Shown: positions 24,657 to 32,911 of the stretch, piece by piece
Layout of the letters: each line of letters opens with the position of its first letter
Numbering within the stretch: position 1 is the stretch's first letter
From: Stackebrandtia albiflava
GTDB taxonomy: Bacteria > Actinomycetota > Actinomycetes > Mycobacteriales > Micromonosporaceae
Length of the DNA: 64,000 nucleotides
Direction of reading: 5' to 3'
Assembly (NCBI RefSeq): GCF_007994225.1
Contig: NZ_VLLL01000006.1
Coordinates: forward strand, 1,426,001 to 1,490,000
The notes under the pieces: generated by a model
Told to the model about the DNA's origin: nothing
Seen by the model: only the letters and a program-made list of their open reading frames with translations
The model's database searches: none
Program-made: the position numbers and the translations under genes

Positions 24657-27521
24657 TCATGGACGGACGGTGTGGGCCGCCTGCGGTGCCGGGGCCGCCA
24701 GGGCCAGCAGTGCGGCGGGCGCGGGCTGCCCCAGTCTCCGGAACAGGTCGAGCGCCCGAGCGGCGTGCTCCCTCGCCTCGGGCGCGCCGGGTTCGAGGAG
24801 CGAGGCCATCCCCTCATGTCCTCGGGCCTCCTCCAGCCGGTCGCCGAGTTCCCCGGCGGCCTCGATGGCGGCCCGGTGATGTCCGGCCGCCCGATCCCGT
24901 GCGCCGGTCGCCGACGCCACGGCCCCGAGCCCGTTGAGCGAACGGGCCTCACCACGCCTGATCCCGAATCGCCGGTACAGTTCCAGCGCCGCCCGGTGAC
25001 ACTCTTCGGCTTCGGCGAGCCGACCCCTGCGGCGGTGGACCCGGCCGAGGTTGTCGAGCACGTCGGCCTCCCCGTCGGGACTGCCCGACGACCGGAAGGT
25101 GTCCCGTGCGGTGCGCAACGCCGCCAACGCCTCGGTGAACCGGTCGGCCTCCCCGTGCAACGCACCCAGGCTGTTCAGCGCGACGGCGCGCCCGAAGTCG
25201 TCTCCCGCGCCGGTGAACAGCTCCAGTGCGGTGGTGAAGCGCCGCACCGCCTCGGCGTCCTCACCGCGCCGTTGGAGTACACATGCGACACCGTGTTGAG
25301 CCCTCGCGTGGGCGACGTCGTCACCGGCGGCCGCCGCCTTGGCCACCGCCTCCTCGAAGTGCTCCAGCGCCTGCGGGTAGCCGCCGCGCCCGAACCACAG
25401 CCAGCCCAGGTCGGACAGTGCCCGTGACTGTGCCGCCGCGTCGTCCCCGCGACGCGCGGCCGTCAGTGCCGCCGTGAAGACGACCTGCGCCTCGGTGCCG
25501 TGACCGTTGTTGTACAGGTAGCGGTACAACAACGTCGCGAGGTCGGCGACCTGGGCCGGCCAGTCGCGTACCGCCGCGAACTCGCACACGGCCGCCAGGT
25601 TCGCCCGTTCCGCGTCGAGCCAGGCCGTCGCCTGCTCGGGTGTGAACTCCCGGTTTGCGGGCGGGATGTCGGGCCGACGATGCCGACTGTCCGGATGCAG
25701 CACGTCGGCGGCCGAGACCGACGTGCGCAGGCAGTGGTCGATCAACCGGGACAGGGCCGCGGTGCGCGAGGCGTCGTCGTCCTCCGACGCACCGGTGGCC
25801 CGCGAGTGTTCGCGGAGCAGGTCGTGGAAGGTGTACCGGCCGGGCTCGTGCTGGAGCAGCATGTGCGCGTCCAACAGGTCTTCCAGGTCGGATTCCGCCG
25901 CCATCACCTCGACACCGGCGAGCGCCGCGGCCGCGTGGGCGTCCACGTCCCGGCCCGGGTGCACTCCCAGCAATCGGAACATCCGTCGCTGGGAGGCGGG
26001 AAGCTGCCGGTACGACAGGTGGAACGCCGCCGCCACGTCACGTTCCGCGGTGGTCAGCTCCGTCAGGCGGCGCCGTTCGTCCCGCAACCGGTCCGCCAGG
26101 TAGCCGACGGTCCATCGTGGCCGGTGCTGGAGCCGTGCGGCGGCGATCCGGACCGCCAGCGGAAGGTGACCGCACAGCCGCAACACCTCGCCGGAGGCGG
26201 CGTAGTCGTGGCGTGCCCGGTCCCCGACGACGTTGACGAACAGGGCCATGGCGTCGGGCGCGGGAAGCACGTCCAGTGACAGGGCGTGGACACCGTCGAG
26301 GTCGGTGAGCCGGCGACGGCTCGTCATGAGGACCGTGCTCCGTGACGCCCCCGGCAACAGCGGCCGTACCTGGCCGGTGTCGGCGACGTTGTCGAGGACG
26401 ATGAGCACCGCGCGATCGGCCAGCCTCTCGCGCCACAGTGCCGCCCGCGCGTGCGCGTCCAACGGGATGTGATCGGCGGGTACGCCCGTCTGGCGCAGCA
26501 GCGCGTCCAGGGCGTCGAACGACGACGACGGCGAATGCCCCGAGGAGTGCGCCCGCAGGTCGATGAACAACCGGCCGTCGGGGTACCTGTCGGCGAGACG
26601 ATGCGCGGCGTGGACCGCCAGTGTGGTCTTCCCGACGCCGGCCATGCCGTCGACGACACACACCCGGTGATCGGAGACCGCCCGCGTCAGCCGGTCCAGT
26701 TCGACGGCGCGGCCCGTGAAGTCGGGGACGTCGTACGGCAGGAAGTCCACCACACGCGGCGCCGGATCCGGCGCCGCCGGTGCCGGCCGGGACCTGTCGC
26801 GGAGGACCTCCCGTTCCACGGCGAGGAAGTGGGAACCCGGATCAAGGCCCTGTTCCTCGGCCAGGCTCGTCCGGTACCGCCGCCCGGCCGCGAGCGCGTC
26901 CGCCTGACGGCCCGACAGGTGGAGTACCCGCATGAGCTGCGCGGTCAGCCGCTCCCGCAACGGATGGGCCGCCACCCAGGTCGACAGTTCCTCCACCAGC
27001 GAGGCGTGGCGGCCGAGGTCGGACTCCCATTCGACCAGTTGCTCGAACGCGGCCAGGCGGCGCTCCTCCAGCCGGGCGCGCGCCCCCGCGACGTATCCGG
27101 CGTTCACACCCGTCAGTGCCTCGCCCCGCCACAGGGCGAGGGCCTCGCGCAGTCCCGCCGCGCCGGCCGCGCCGCCCTCCCGTCGGGACTCCTCCACCAT
27201 CCGCCCGAACTCGGCGAGGTCGAGGGCGCCGGGGGGAGGGGTCAGCACGTAACCGGCGGACCGGGTCTCCAGCAGCGAATCGGCGTCGGCGACGCGCAGC
27301 ACCCGCCGGATCGTCGTCACCGCGGCGTGGATCTGCGAGCGTGCGGTCCCGGGAGGGGAACCCGCCCACACCGCCGACGTGAGGCGATCGGAACCGATCA
27401 CCGTACCCGCGTGCAGCAGCAGGTATGCCAGCACCGCCCGGTGCCGGGGAGCCAGCCCCGTCAACGCCCGGCCGTCGTGCAGCACCTCGACCGGTCCCAG
27501 CACGGTGAAACGCACGTCCAC
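24657..27521 (-). CDS. SARP/AfsR-type regulator with BTAD, NB-ARC and TPR domains
   Basis: The 954-residue protein resembles AfsR and other large Streptomyces antibiotic regulatory proteins. It has an OmpR-like winged DNA-binding domain (VLGPVEVLHDGR ... VIGSDRLTSAVWAG, about 5-95), a BTAD domain (about 100-245), an NB-ARC/STAND ATPase with Walker A GMAGVGKTT near residue 294 and Walker B VLIVLDNV, and a TPR region from about 640 to the end (repeated ALxxLGxxHGEA, NLGRVHRRRGRLAEAEE). Such proteins activate secondary-metabolite or stress genes. GGGAGG precedes the GTG start. It is divergent from an ABM/AhpD-like pair, its most likely direct target. Confidence 0.92.
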   Translation of the reverse strand: MDVRFTVLGPVEVLHDGRALTGLAPRHRAVLAYLLLHAGTVIGSDRLTSAVWAGSPPGTARSQIHAAVTTIRRVLRVADADSLLETRSAGYVLTPPPGALDLAEFGRMVEESRREGGAAGAAGLREALALWRGEALTGVNAGYVAGARARLEERRLAAFEQLVEWESDLGRHASLVEELSTWVAAHPLRERLTAQLMRVLHLSGRQADALAAGRRYRTSLAEEQGLDPGSHFLAVEREVLRDRSRPAPAAPDPAPRVVDFLPYDVPDFTGRAVELDRLTRAVSDHRVCVVDGMAGVGKTTLAVHAAHRLADRYPDGRLFIDLRAHSSGHSPSSSFDALDALLRQTGVPADHIPLDAHARAALWRERLADRAVLIVLDNVADTGQVRPLLPGASRSTVLMTSRRRLTDLDGVHALSLDVLPAPDAMALFVNVVGDRARHDYAASGEVLRLCGHLPLAVRIAAARLQHRPRWTVGYLADRLRDERRRLTELTTAERDVAAAFHLSYRQLPASQRRMFRLLGVHPGRDVDAHAAAALAGVEVMAAESDLEDLLDAHMLLQHEPGRYTFHDLLREHSRATGASEDDDASRTAALSRLIDHCLRTSVSAADVLHPDSRHRRPDIPPANREFTPEQATAWLDAERANLAAVCEFAAVRDWPAQVADLATLLYRYLYNNGHGTEAQVVFTAALTAARRGDDAAAQSRALSDLGWLWFGRGGYPQALEHFEEAVAKAAAAGDDVAHARAQHGVACVLQRRGEDAEAVRRFTTALELFTGAGDDFGRAVALNSLGALHGEADRFTEALAALRTARDTFRSSGSPDGEADVLDNLGRVHRRRGRLAEAEECHRAALELYRRFGIRRGEARSLNGLGAVASATGARDRAAGHHRAAIEAAGELGDRLEEARGHEGMASLLEPGAPEAREHAARALDLFRRLGQPAPAALLALAAPAPQAAHTVRP

Positions 27522-27550
27522 CCGTCATCACCTCCCGAATCCACCCGTGG

Positions 27551-27570
27551 ATCGGCGACGCATCGCCGAT
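27551..27570. promoter_or_regulatory. Palindrome in the SARP/ABM divergent promoter
   Basis: ATCGGCGA-cgca-TCGCCGAT is a perfect 8-bp inverted repeat 30 bp from the SARP start. SARPs usually bind direct heptameric repeats, so this palindrome may belong to another regulator or reflect a dimeric site. Confidence 0.4.
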
Positions 27571-27653
27571 GCATGGCCGAGATATCAACCCGACTCCCCA
27601 TGATCGCTCAACAGACACCGATCAGCCGATCGGGACGAACCCAGGAGGAACAG

Positions 27654-27944
27654 ATGACCGCGGTGCGGATACACCACTACACCGTCGACCCCGCCGACCT
27701 CGCCCAGCTCCTCGCACGCCGCGGCGAACTCATCGCGGGTATCCGGGCCGGATTCACCGGCTTGCAGGAGACCAGGCTCACCCGGTTGGAGGACGGCAGT
27801 TACGAGGACGTGTGGCGTTGGGAGACCGCGGAACAACGTGACGCCGCCGTCGCCGCGTCGGCGGCGTTCCCGCCGGTGGCCCAGACCCTCGCCCTCACAC
27901 ACGACGCCACCGTGGGCAACGGCGACATCATCGACGAGCGATAG
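27654..27944 (+). CDS. Antibiotic-biosynthesis-monooxygenase (ABM)-like small protein
   Basis: The 96-residue protein fits the dimeric alpha-beta ABM fold: an opening strand (VRIHHYTVDP), a helix rich in Leu/Arg (LLARRGELIAGIRAGF), a strand with TGLQETRLTRLEDGSYEDVWRW and a last helix (AEQRDAAVAASAAFPPVAQT). Relatives are cofactor-free monooxygenases or heme-degrading enzymes; catalytic specificity cannot be read here. AGGAGG lies 6 nt before the ATG. It is followed after 14 bp by an AhpD-like gene and is divergent from the SARP regulator. Confidence 0.75.
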   Translation: MTAVRIHHYTVDPADLAQLLARRGELIAGIRAGFTGLQETRLTRLEDGSYEDVWRWETAEQRDAAVAASAAFPPVAQTLALTHDATVGNGDIIDER

Positions 27945-27958
27945 GACGGACACCTTCC

Positions 27959-28417
27959 ATGGGACCGAGGATGAAGAACCCGGCTTTCGTACTTCCGGAC
28001 GGCATGAAGGGGATCGGCGCGCTGTTCAAGGCGATCGGCGCCGGCGGGCTGTCTCACGCCGTCCAGGAGATCACCGCACTGCGTGCCAGCCAGATCAACG
28101 GCTGCAGCGCGTGCGTCCACGCGCACACCGCCAACCTGCGTAAGGCGGGCGAACCCACCGAGCGGGTGGACTCGGTGGCCGCGTGGCGGGAGGCGCCGTT
28201 CTACAGTGACGCGGAACGGGCCGCGCTGGCCTTCACCGAGGCCGTCACCCGGTTGGCGGATCGCTCGGGCGACGCGGTTCCCGACGAACTCTGGGAGGAC
28301 GTGTCGCGGCACTTCGACGAATCCGAACTGGCCGCGTTGCTGCTGTCCGTCGCGGTGACGAACATGTTCAACCGGCTCAACGCCGCCGTCAAGGAGCCGG
28401 CCGGCGCCACCTGGTGA
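27959..28417 (+). CDS. Carboxymuconolactone decarboxylase/AhpD-like protein
   Basis: The 152-residue protein carries the AhpD redox motif CSACVHAH (C-x-x-C-x-x-x-H, about residues 44-51) within an all-helical CMD domain (EITALRASQINGCSACVHAHTANLRKAGE). The two Cys form a peroxidase-linked disulfide in AhpD, so a thiol-dependent peroxide or antioxidant role is likely. The C-terminal helix with AVTNMFNRLNA is typical of the family. The start may be ATG 27959 or ATG 27971; neither has a strong ribosome-binding site, which suggests coupling to the ABM gene 14 bp upstream. Confidence 0.85.
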   Translation: MGPRMKNPAFVLPDGMKGIGALFKAIGAGGLSHAVQEITALRASQINGCSACVHAHTANLRKAGEPTERVDSVAAWREAPFYSDAERAALAFTEAVTRLADRSGDAVPDELWEDVSRHFDESELAALLLSVAVTNMFNRLNAAVKEPAGATW

Positions 28418-28584
28418 CGGCATCGCGGCCGCCCACATCCTCCTGCGGACGGTGTGGGCGGCCGCCGACGTCCTGCCCGGGGCGGCTGCCTTGAGGTGAC
28501 TGCCGTGGTTCGTGTGTGGCGGATACGTCGAGCGGGGTGGTCGGGTCGTCACCCGGGTGACTCCGGATGTGACACCACGGACCG

Positions 28585-30315
28585 TCACGGGTGCGACGGA
28601 GAGGAGTCGGAATCCTCCTCCTCTTCCAGGTCGCTGTCGGAGCCGTCGGCCTCCTCCTCGGCCTCCCGTTCTGATTCCCCCTCGGACTGCTCCGAGTTGT
28701 CCGACGATCTGTTCGGCGTTGAATCCCAGTCGTCCTCGTTCCAATCGGGCTCGGCATTCTCTTCGCTCCCACCTCCCCGTCCGCGTGAGCCGAACTGCGC
28801 GAACAGGTCGGCCTGGTAGCCCGCCAGGCCGGGGGCGGGCCGCTGCTGTTCGCCGGACACGCCCTTCACGTCCCGTTCACCGGGGACGGGAACGGGGGCG
28901 GGGGTAGGGGTGGGAGCCGGGGCCGGAACGTGCGACGTGGTTGTGGTTGTGGTTGTGGTCGTGGTCGTGGTCGTGGCGGGCAGCGCCTTCCACTGGTCTT
29001 CGGTCATCCTGCGCCGGGCGTCGTATCGCGCGGCGTTCTGCAACAGCACCGCGATGAAGGCGTCCGGGTCGCGATCGCCCAGGTAGGCCGTGGTGATGTC
29101 GACGGCGCGTTGTTGTTGGTGGCCCAGCGACCGGGTCGCGGGTGTGTTGAACGACTTTCCGGCCGGGGTGCCCAGCCGTTTGGCGTTACGCAGCAGCTTG
29201 GCACCACCGTCGTTGGCGCCCAGGTACACCGCCCGTGGTCCGGCGAAGGCGTCCGCCAGGGTGCCCCTCCCCTGGGCCACGTGGTGGAGCGCCGCCGCGC
29301 AGAACGCCAATGCCGCCGAACTGCGTGACATCTCGGCACGCACCACGATCGCCAGGAAGTGGTCGATCTGGACCATGGTCGGCTCCGACAGCCTCGGAAC
29401 CACTCCGTTGGCGAGGATGTCCAGCATGGCCGCGGCCAGACGAGCCTCACCGAGTTTCTCACCGTTGCTGTCGGCGCTGATCAGAGCGGTGCACAGTTCG
29501 GCGTACGTGGCGCCGGTGCCTCCGCCACGGCCACCCATGGAGTGCCGGGAACCGAGGCTGATCCCGCCCAGGTGGGTTCCGAGCCGGACCGGCTCGACGG
29601 TGTTGTCGAGCCGTTTGTGTTCGTCGGCGTCCCGACGGCGGAACGTGGGCGCGAAGGTCGTGAGCGCGGGAAACCCGTCGGCGTTGCCGAGAACCTGTTC
29701 ACGGAGGTCGGAGGCGGCGCGGGCCATCTCCCCGACTCGTCGGCGCTTGCGCTCGCGTTCCTTCTCGTCCTCGGGGCGGCCGTCCGGTGCCGGACGGGCC
29801 TTCTCGGGGGCGAGCTTGCGTTTGCGGATTCGTGTCGTGGGATTCCGGTCCACATCGGTGATGGAGGCGGGTGGTGCCACCGGCTTGATGATGCGCCACA
29901 GGGTCGCGGGGACGTCGTTGAACGTATCCGCTGCCGTGAGGTCGTGCTGGGTGTCGTCCTCCACCCATTCCTTGAGCCGCCGCCACAGTAGCGCCTCGTC
30001 CTCGGGGCTGAGGTGCATCGCCTCGACCCGGCTCCGTAGCGCCTCCTTGCGAGTGGTGGTGTGCGATTTGGCCTGTCCGGGCGCCTTGTACTGGAAGCGG
30101 CTCTTCCAGTTCGCCCCGTTGAGCTCGAATCCTCGTCTACCGCCGTAGAGGATCCGCCGCTGCACCGCCGCGTTACCCGCCGCCGCCTGCAATCGGATCA
30201 CGGTGGCGGGATCCCAGGGGCGCATCGGGTGAGGGGCCGGAGCGGATCCGGGGCCGACGGGGGACGGCCGGGATCGGCCGGGGGCGGGTTCCGGTTCCTC
30301 TCGTTGCACGCGCAT
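28585..30315 (-). CDS. Modular protein with AGN.AV-type N-terminal motif, basic patch, poly-Thr linker and acidic tail; possible exported effector
   Basis: This 576-residue protein matches no enzyme family I know. Parts in order: Pro-rich N-terminus; a motif around residues 41-53 (RLQAAAGNAAVQR) like the AGN.AV segment near the N-termini of DUF4157 and other eCIS-associated or toxin-like proteins; a domain to about 160; a strongly basic stretch 162-193 (RIRKRKLAPEK, then KERERKRRRV) resembling a bipartite nuclear-localisation signal; a helical domain about 225-440; 13 Thr (about 447-459); a Pro/Ala linker; and an acidic Ser/Glu/Asp tail. There is no signal peptide. AGGAGC precedes the ATG. 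The effector idea is inference; no injection-system genes lie in this window. Confidence 0.75.
   Translation of the reverse strand: MRVQREEPEPAPGRSRPSPVGPGSAPAPHPMRPWDPATVIRLQAAAGNAAVQRRILYGGRRGFELNGANWKSRFQYKAPGQAKSHTTTRKEALRSRVEAMHLSPEDEALLWRRLKEWVEDDTQHDLTAADTFNDVPATLWRIIKPVAPPASITDVDRNPTTRIRKRKLAPEKARPAPDGRPEDEKERERKRRRVGEMARAASDLREQVLGNADGFPALTTFAPTFRRRDADEHKRLDNTVEPVRLGTHLGGISLGSRHSMGGRGGGTGATYAELCTALISADSNGEKLGEARLAAAMLDILANGVVPRLSEPTMVQIDHFLAIVVRAEMSRSSAALAFCAAALHHVAQGRGTLADAFAGPRAVYLGANDGGAKLLRNAKRLGTPAGKSFNTPATRSLGHQQQRAVDITTAYLGDRDPDAFIAVLLQNAARYDARRRMTEDQWKALPATTTTTTTTTTTTTSHVPAPAPTPTPAPVPVPGERDVKGVSGEQQRPAPGLAGYQADLFAQFGSRGRGGGSEENAEPDWNEDDWDSTPNRSSDNSEQSEGESEREAEEEADGSDSDLEEEEDSDSSPSHP
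28937..28976. repeat. Hexanucleotide microsatellite encoding poly-threonine
   Basis: Three copies of GTGGTT followed by three of GTGGTC plus GTGG (plus strand) encode the Thr run of the minus-strand gene. Length changes by whole units would keep the frame, so this linker can vary in length between strains. Confidence 0.85.
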
Positions 30316-30597
30316 CGCCTGCTCCTGCCGTCGTGCTTACCCGGAAATCGTCTCAGGGTCTCGACGGTGGTGTCCACGTTCCGACACGATGGGGCGACAC
30401 CCTGCCCGATGGGGAGGTCCAGGCTTCCCGTTCGGCCCGGGGGAGACCGGTGTCGTCGCGAGGTGGGGAGGGCGTTCCCGTGCGGAAGCCGGGTACCGGC
30501 GCGATGCCGAACGGGCCGCCGACGGGGTCGGCCCGTCGCGTCTACGGTCGGTCCCGGGTCGCCGGTCACGGACCAGGCGCGCGGACCGGTGGACTCA

Positions 30598-31233
30598 TCA
30601 CCGCACCTCCTCGGTGTCGCCTTCGGACGGACCGGGCAGGCCGAGTACGCCCCGTGCCGCCCGGTCCATGAGCGTGATGTCGTGCGGATCCTGGCCGGCC
30701 AGTTCGATCCCCACCGCCTCGACGACCGCGGTGTACGCCGCCGCGGTCTGCCGCGGTGGTGGTCCGGCGGGGATCGTCCCGTTCGCGCGGCCCGCCGCGA
30801 TCAGGGCGGCGCACTCGGAGTCGAGTCGGTCGATGATCTCGGTGATCGCCGCCCCGACCGGGTGTTCCTGGCCGGCGAACTCGACTCGCAGGGTCATCAG
30901 CACCCGGGCGACGTCCCGCCGGCAGAAGACGGCGTGTCGGTGGGCGATCGTGGTCAGCGCCTCGACGGGATCGGTCTGCGCGGCGGCGAAGCGCCCCACC
31001 TCGGCCTCCCAGGTGTCCCGCACCCACGTCACGACCGCCAGGGCGAGCTCCTCCTTGTTGGTGAACAGGTGGTACACCGCTCCTCGGGAGTAGCCCGCGT
31101 CGCGGGCGACCCGTTCCAGCATCAGGTTGGCGTATCCGTGGGTGGACAGCCGCCGCGCCGCCGCCTCCAACAGCGCGTCGCGGGTCCGCGCGCGCCGCTC
31201 GGCCTGCGTGCGCCGGGGTTTCGGTTCCGTCAT
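30598..31233 (-). CDS. TetR-family transcriptional regulator
   Basis: This 211-residue protein has the TetR N-terminal helix-turn-helix (RDALLEAAARRLSTHGYANLMLERVARDAGYSRGAVYHLFTNKEELALAV, about residues 18-68) and a C-terminal helical ligand pocket of TetR_C type. It follows a DUF6463 membrane gene on the same strand with a 5-bp gap, and an operator-like palindrome overlaps the promoter of that unit. Together this suggests a repressor co-transcribed with its target. ATG 31233 was chosen; no strong ribosome-binding site is visible, consistent with translational coupling. Confidence 0.9.
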   Translation of the reverse strand: MTEPKPRRTQAERRARTRDALLEAAARRLSTHGYANLMLERVARDAGYSRGAVYHLFTNKEELALAVVTWVRDTWEAEVGRFAAAQTDPVEALTTIAHRHAVFCRRDVARVLMTLRVEFAGQEHPVGAAITEIIDRLDSECAALIAAGRANGTIPAGPPPRQTAAAYTAVVEAVGIELAGQDPHDITLMDRAARGVLGLPGPSEGDTEEVR

Positions 31234-31238
31234 CGGCG

Positions 31239-31733
31239 TCACCCGCTCACCGTGGTGTCGCGGAGGACGCTTCGCTCTCCTCCGTCGGGTTCCGGTTCGT
31301 TGGGGTGACCGGGGACCGGACGACCGGCGCGGTCTCCGACGACGATGAGCGCACCGACCACGACCAGTGCCCAGGCCGGTGAGACCGGCGCGGCGGTGGC
31401 GAGTACCGACGCCCACACCAGGAGGAGCCAGCCGAGTCCGGCCGGGACCCGATGCCGCCGCCGCACCGACCACAGGACATGGCAACCGAGGATGAGGACC
31501 GGGACGCCGAAGCTTCCGATCGTCATCCAGAACGTCTCCGACCGGTCGAGTGCCGCGAGGGTCGTCGCCTGGTCGAGGGTGAAGGTGTTCCACCAGCCTT
31601 CGGCGAACACCTGCGTCCAGGTGTCCCGGGTGTCCCACGGTGCGACGGCGGTGTGGACTATGCCGAACGCGACGGCGATCCAGCCGGCCACCGTCGTCGG
31701 CCGGGATCGTCTCACTTCGTGGTCTGCAGTCAT
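31239..31733 (-). CDS. DUF6463-family small membrane protein
   Basis: The 164-residue protein has four predicted membrane helices: AGWIAVAFGIVHTAVAP, ETFWMTIGSFGVPVLILGCHVL, VPAGLGWLLLVWASVLATAAP and PAWALVVVGALIVVGD. The conserved start with GI.H and a long extracytoplasmic loop containing TLDQATTLAALDRSETFWMT fit the DUF6463 family of unknown function. These genes often accompany TetR regulators, as here. The ATG sits 7 nt after a TACGTT hexamer with no ribosome-binding site, so the transcript is probably leaderless. Confidence 0.8.
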   Translation of the reverse strand: MTADHEVRRSRPTTVAGWIAVAFGIVHTAVAPWDTRDTWTQVFAEGWWNTFTLDQATTLAALDRSETFWMTIGSFGVPVLILGCHVLWSVRRRHRVPAGLGWLLLVWASVLATAAPVSPAWALVVVGALIVVGDRAGRPVPGHPNEPEPDGGERSVLRDTTVSG

Positions 31734-31737
31734 GGCT

Positions 31738-31759
31738 ACAAACGTACACGCATGTTTGT
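31738..31759. promoter_or_regulatory. TetR operator overlapping a leaderless -10 (TACGTT)
   Basis: ACAAAC and GTTTGT arms flank a partly symmetric 10-bp core. On the minus strand the TACGTT -10 (31746-31741) lies inside the palindrome and is 7 nt from the ATG at 31733. Binding would directly block the promoter, which fits autorepression by the TetR protein encoded in the same unit. Confidence 0.6.
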
Positions 31760-32101
31760 TTCTTCGGCGAGGTGTCGCCCTGCTCCGGGACCACGTCTTC
31801 CGAAGCGTCGGTCACGTCGGTCCGGGCGTACCGATCCCCACCGCCGCAACCGGAGAACGCCGTGTCGGCCGAGCATCACCGCGTCCACCCGGCCGGCGGG
31901 ATGTGGAGTGGCGGGAGTCGGCGGCCGGGTTCCGGGGGTGGCGCTCGGCCGGATGTGTTCGGGCGCAGGCAGCCGAGGCGGGAACAAGGCGGTCACCGCG
32001 AGCGTTCGTCACAACGGTGACATGGCGCATCATCTTTACCTGGTCGTTGCCATTTCCCATTACAGTTGACGCATTGAAGCGTCCCAAGGAGGTTTTCCGC
32101 G
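31760..32101. other. Gene-free stretch upstream of the Bax-inhibitor-1 gene
   Basis: No gene is supported in these 342 bases. The last 80 bases are A/T-richer (TTTACC at 32035-32040, TACAGT at 32061-32066) and probably contain the promoter of the plus-strand BI-1 gene. I could not define a well-spaced -35. Confidence 0.4.
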
Positions 32102-32902
32102 ATGCGGAGCAACAACACCGCACTGAACCGGATGGTGCAGACTCAGGCGCACCAGCACCAGCAGATGGCCCCTGAGTACGGACACTACGGTCAGATGGCC
32201 GCCCCACCGCAGGTCCAGCCGATGACCCTGGACGACGTGGTCGTCCGTACCGCCGGCCTGTTGGTGCTCACCGGTGCCGCAGGCGCGCTCACCTGGTTCC
32301 TGACCGACGTCAACCCCGCCGCCGCGCAGGGTCTGATGTTCCTCGGCATGATCATCACCCTCGGCGCCATGCTGGCCTCCTGGATCGGGTCGGGCAGGCT
32401 CTTCGCCAACCCGGTCGTCCCCTCGCTGTACGCCGGCGGCGCCGGTCTCATGCTCGGCGGCATCAGCTACGCGTACGAGACCGCCTACACCGGCATCGTC
32501 ATGCAGGCGGTGATCGCGACCTTCGGCACCTTCTTCGGAATGGCGCTGCTGTTCAAGGCGAAGGTCGTCCGCAACAGCCCCCGTTTCACCAAGTTCATGG
32601 TCGGTGCCGGTATCGGCATCATGGGCCTGTTGGTGATCAACCTGGTCATGAGCCTGTTCGGCGTGAACCTGGGCCTGTTCAACAACGGCGACGGCGACGT
32701 CACCCTGATCCAGTGGGGCATCGCGCTGTTCTTCGTCGGATGGGGAGCGTTCTCCTTCATCCTCGACTTCGACATGGTCCAGGAGAGCGTCCGCTACGGT
32801 GCCCCCAAGAAGATGGCCTGGGTCGCCGCCTTCGGGATGGTCGCCGGCCTCATCTTCCTATACCTGAGCATCCTGCGGCTGCTGAGCTACCTGCGCCAGT
32901 AA
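32102..32902 (+). CDS. Bax inhibitor-1/YccA-family membrane protein
   Basis: This 266-residue protein has a Gln/His/Met-rich cytoplasmic N-tail of about 40 residues and then seven membrane helices of the BI-1 (LifeGuard/YccA) fold. Typical signatures are MTLDDVVVRTAGLLVLTGAAGALTW at helix 1, KFMVGAGIGIMGLLVINLVM, and the C-terminal helix region FSFILDFDMVQESVRYGAPKKMAWVAAFGM with the conserved acidic residues proposed to gate Ca2+ or proton flux. The family is a pH-sensitive leak channel or protease modulator; the role here is unproven. A near-perfect AAGGAGG lies 9 nt upstream. Confidence 0.9.
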   Translation: MRSNNTALNRMVQTQAHQHQQMAPEYGHYGQMAAPPQVQPMTLDDVVVRTAGLLVLTGAAGALTWFLTDVNPAAAQGLMFLGMIITLGAMLASWIGSGRLFANPVVPSLYAGGAGLMLGGISYAYETAYTGIVMQAVIATFGTFFGMALLFKAKVVRNSPRFTKFMVGAGIGIMGLLVINLVMSLFGVNLGLFNNGDGDVTLIQWGIALFFVGWGAFSFILDFDMVQESVRYGAPKKMAWVAAFGMVAGLIFLYLSILRLLSYLRQ

Positions 32903-32905
32903 CCT
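32900..32905 (+). promoter_or_regulatory. -10 of leaderless gene overlapping the BI-1 stop codon
   Basis: TAACCT begins on the TAA stop of the BI-1 gene and is followed by CGGGTC and GTG 32912, a 6-nt spacing. Confidence 0.45.
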
Positions 32906-32911
32906 CGGGTC

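Noticed and set aside
28937-28976. CRISPR-like repeat array
   Set aside because: It is a hexanucleotide coding microsatellite without spacers; no CRISPR array or cas gene was seen in the window.
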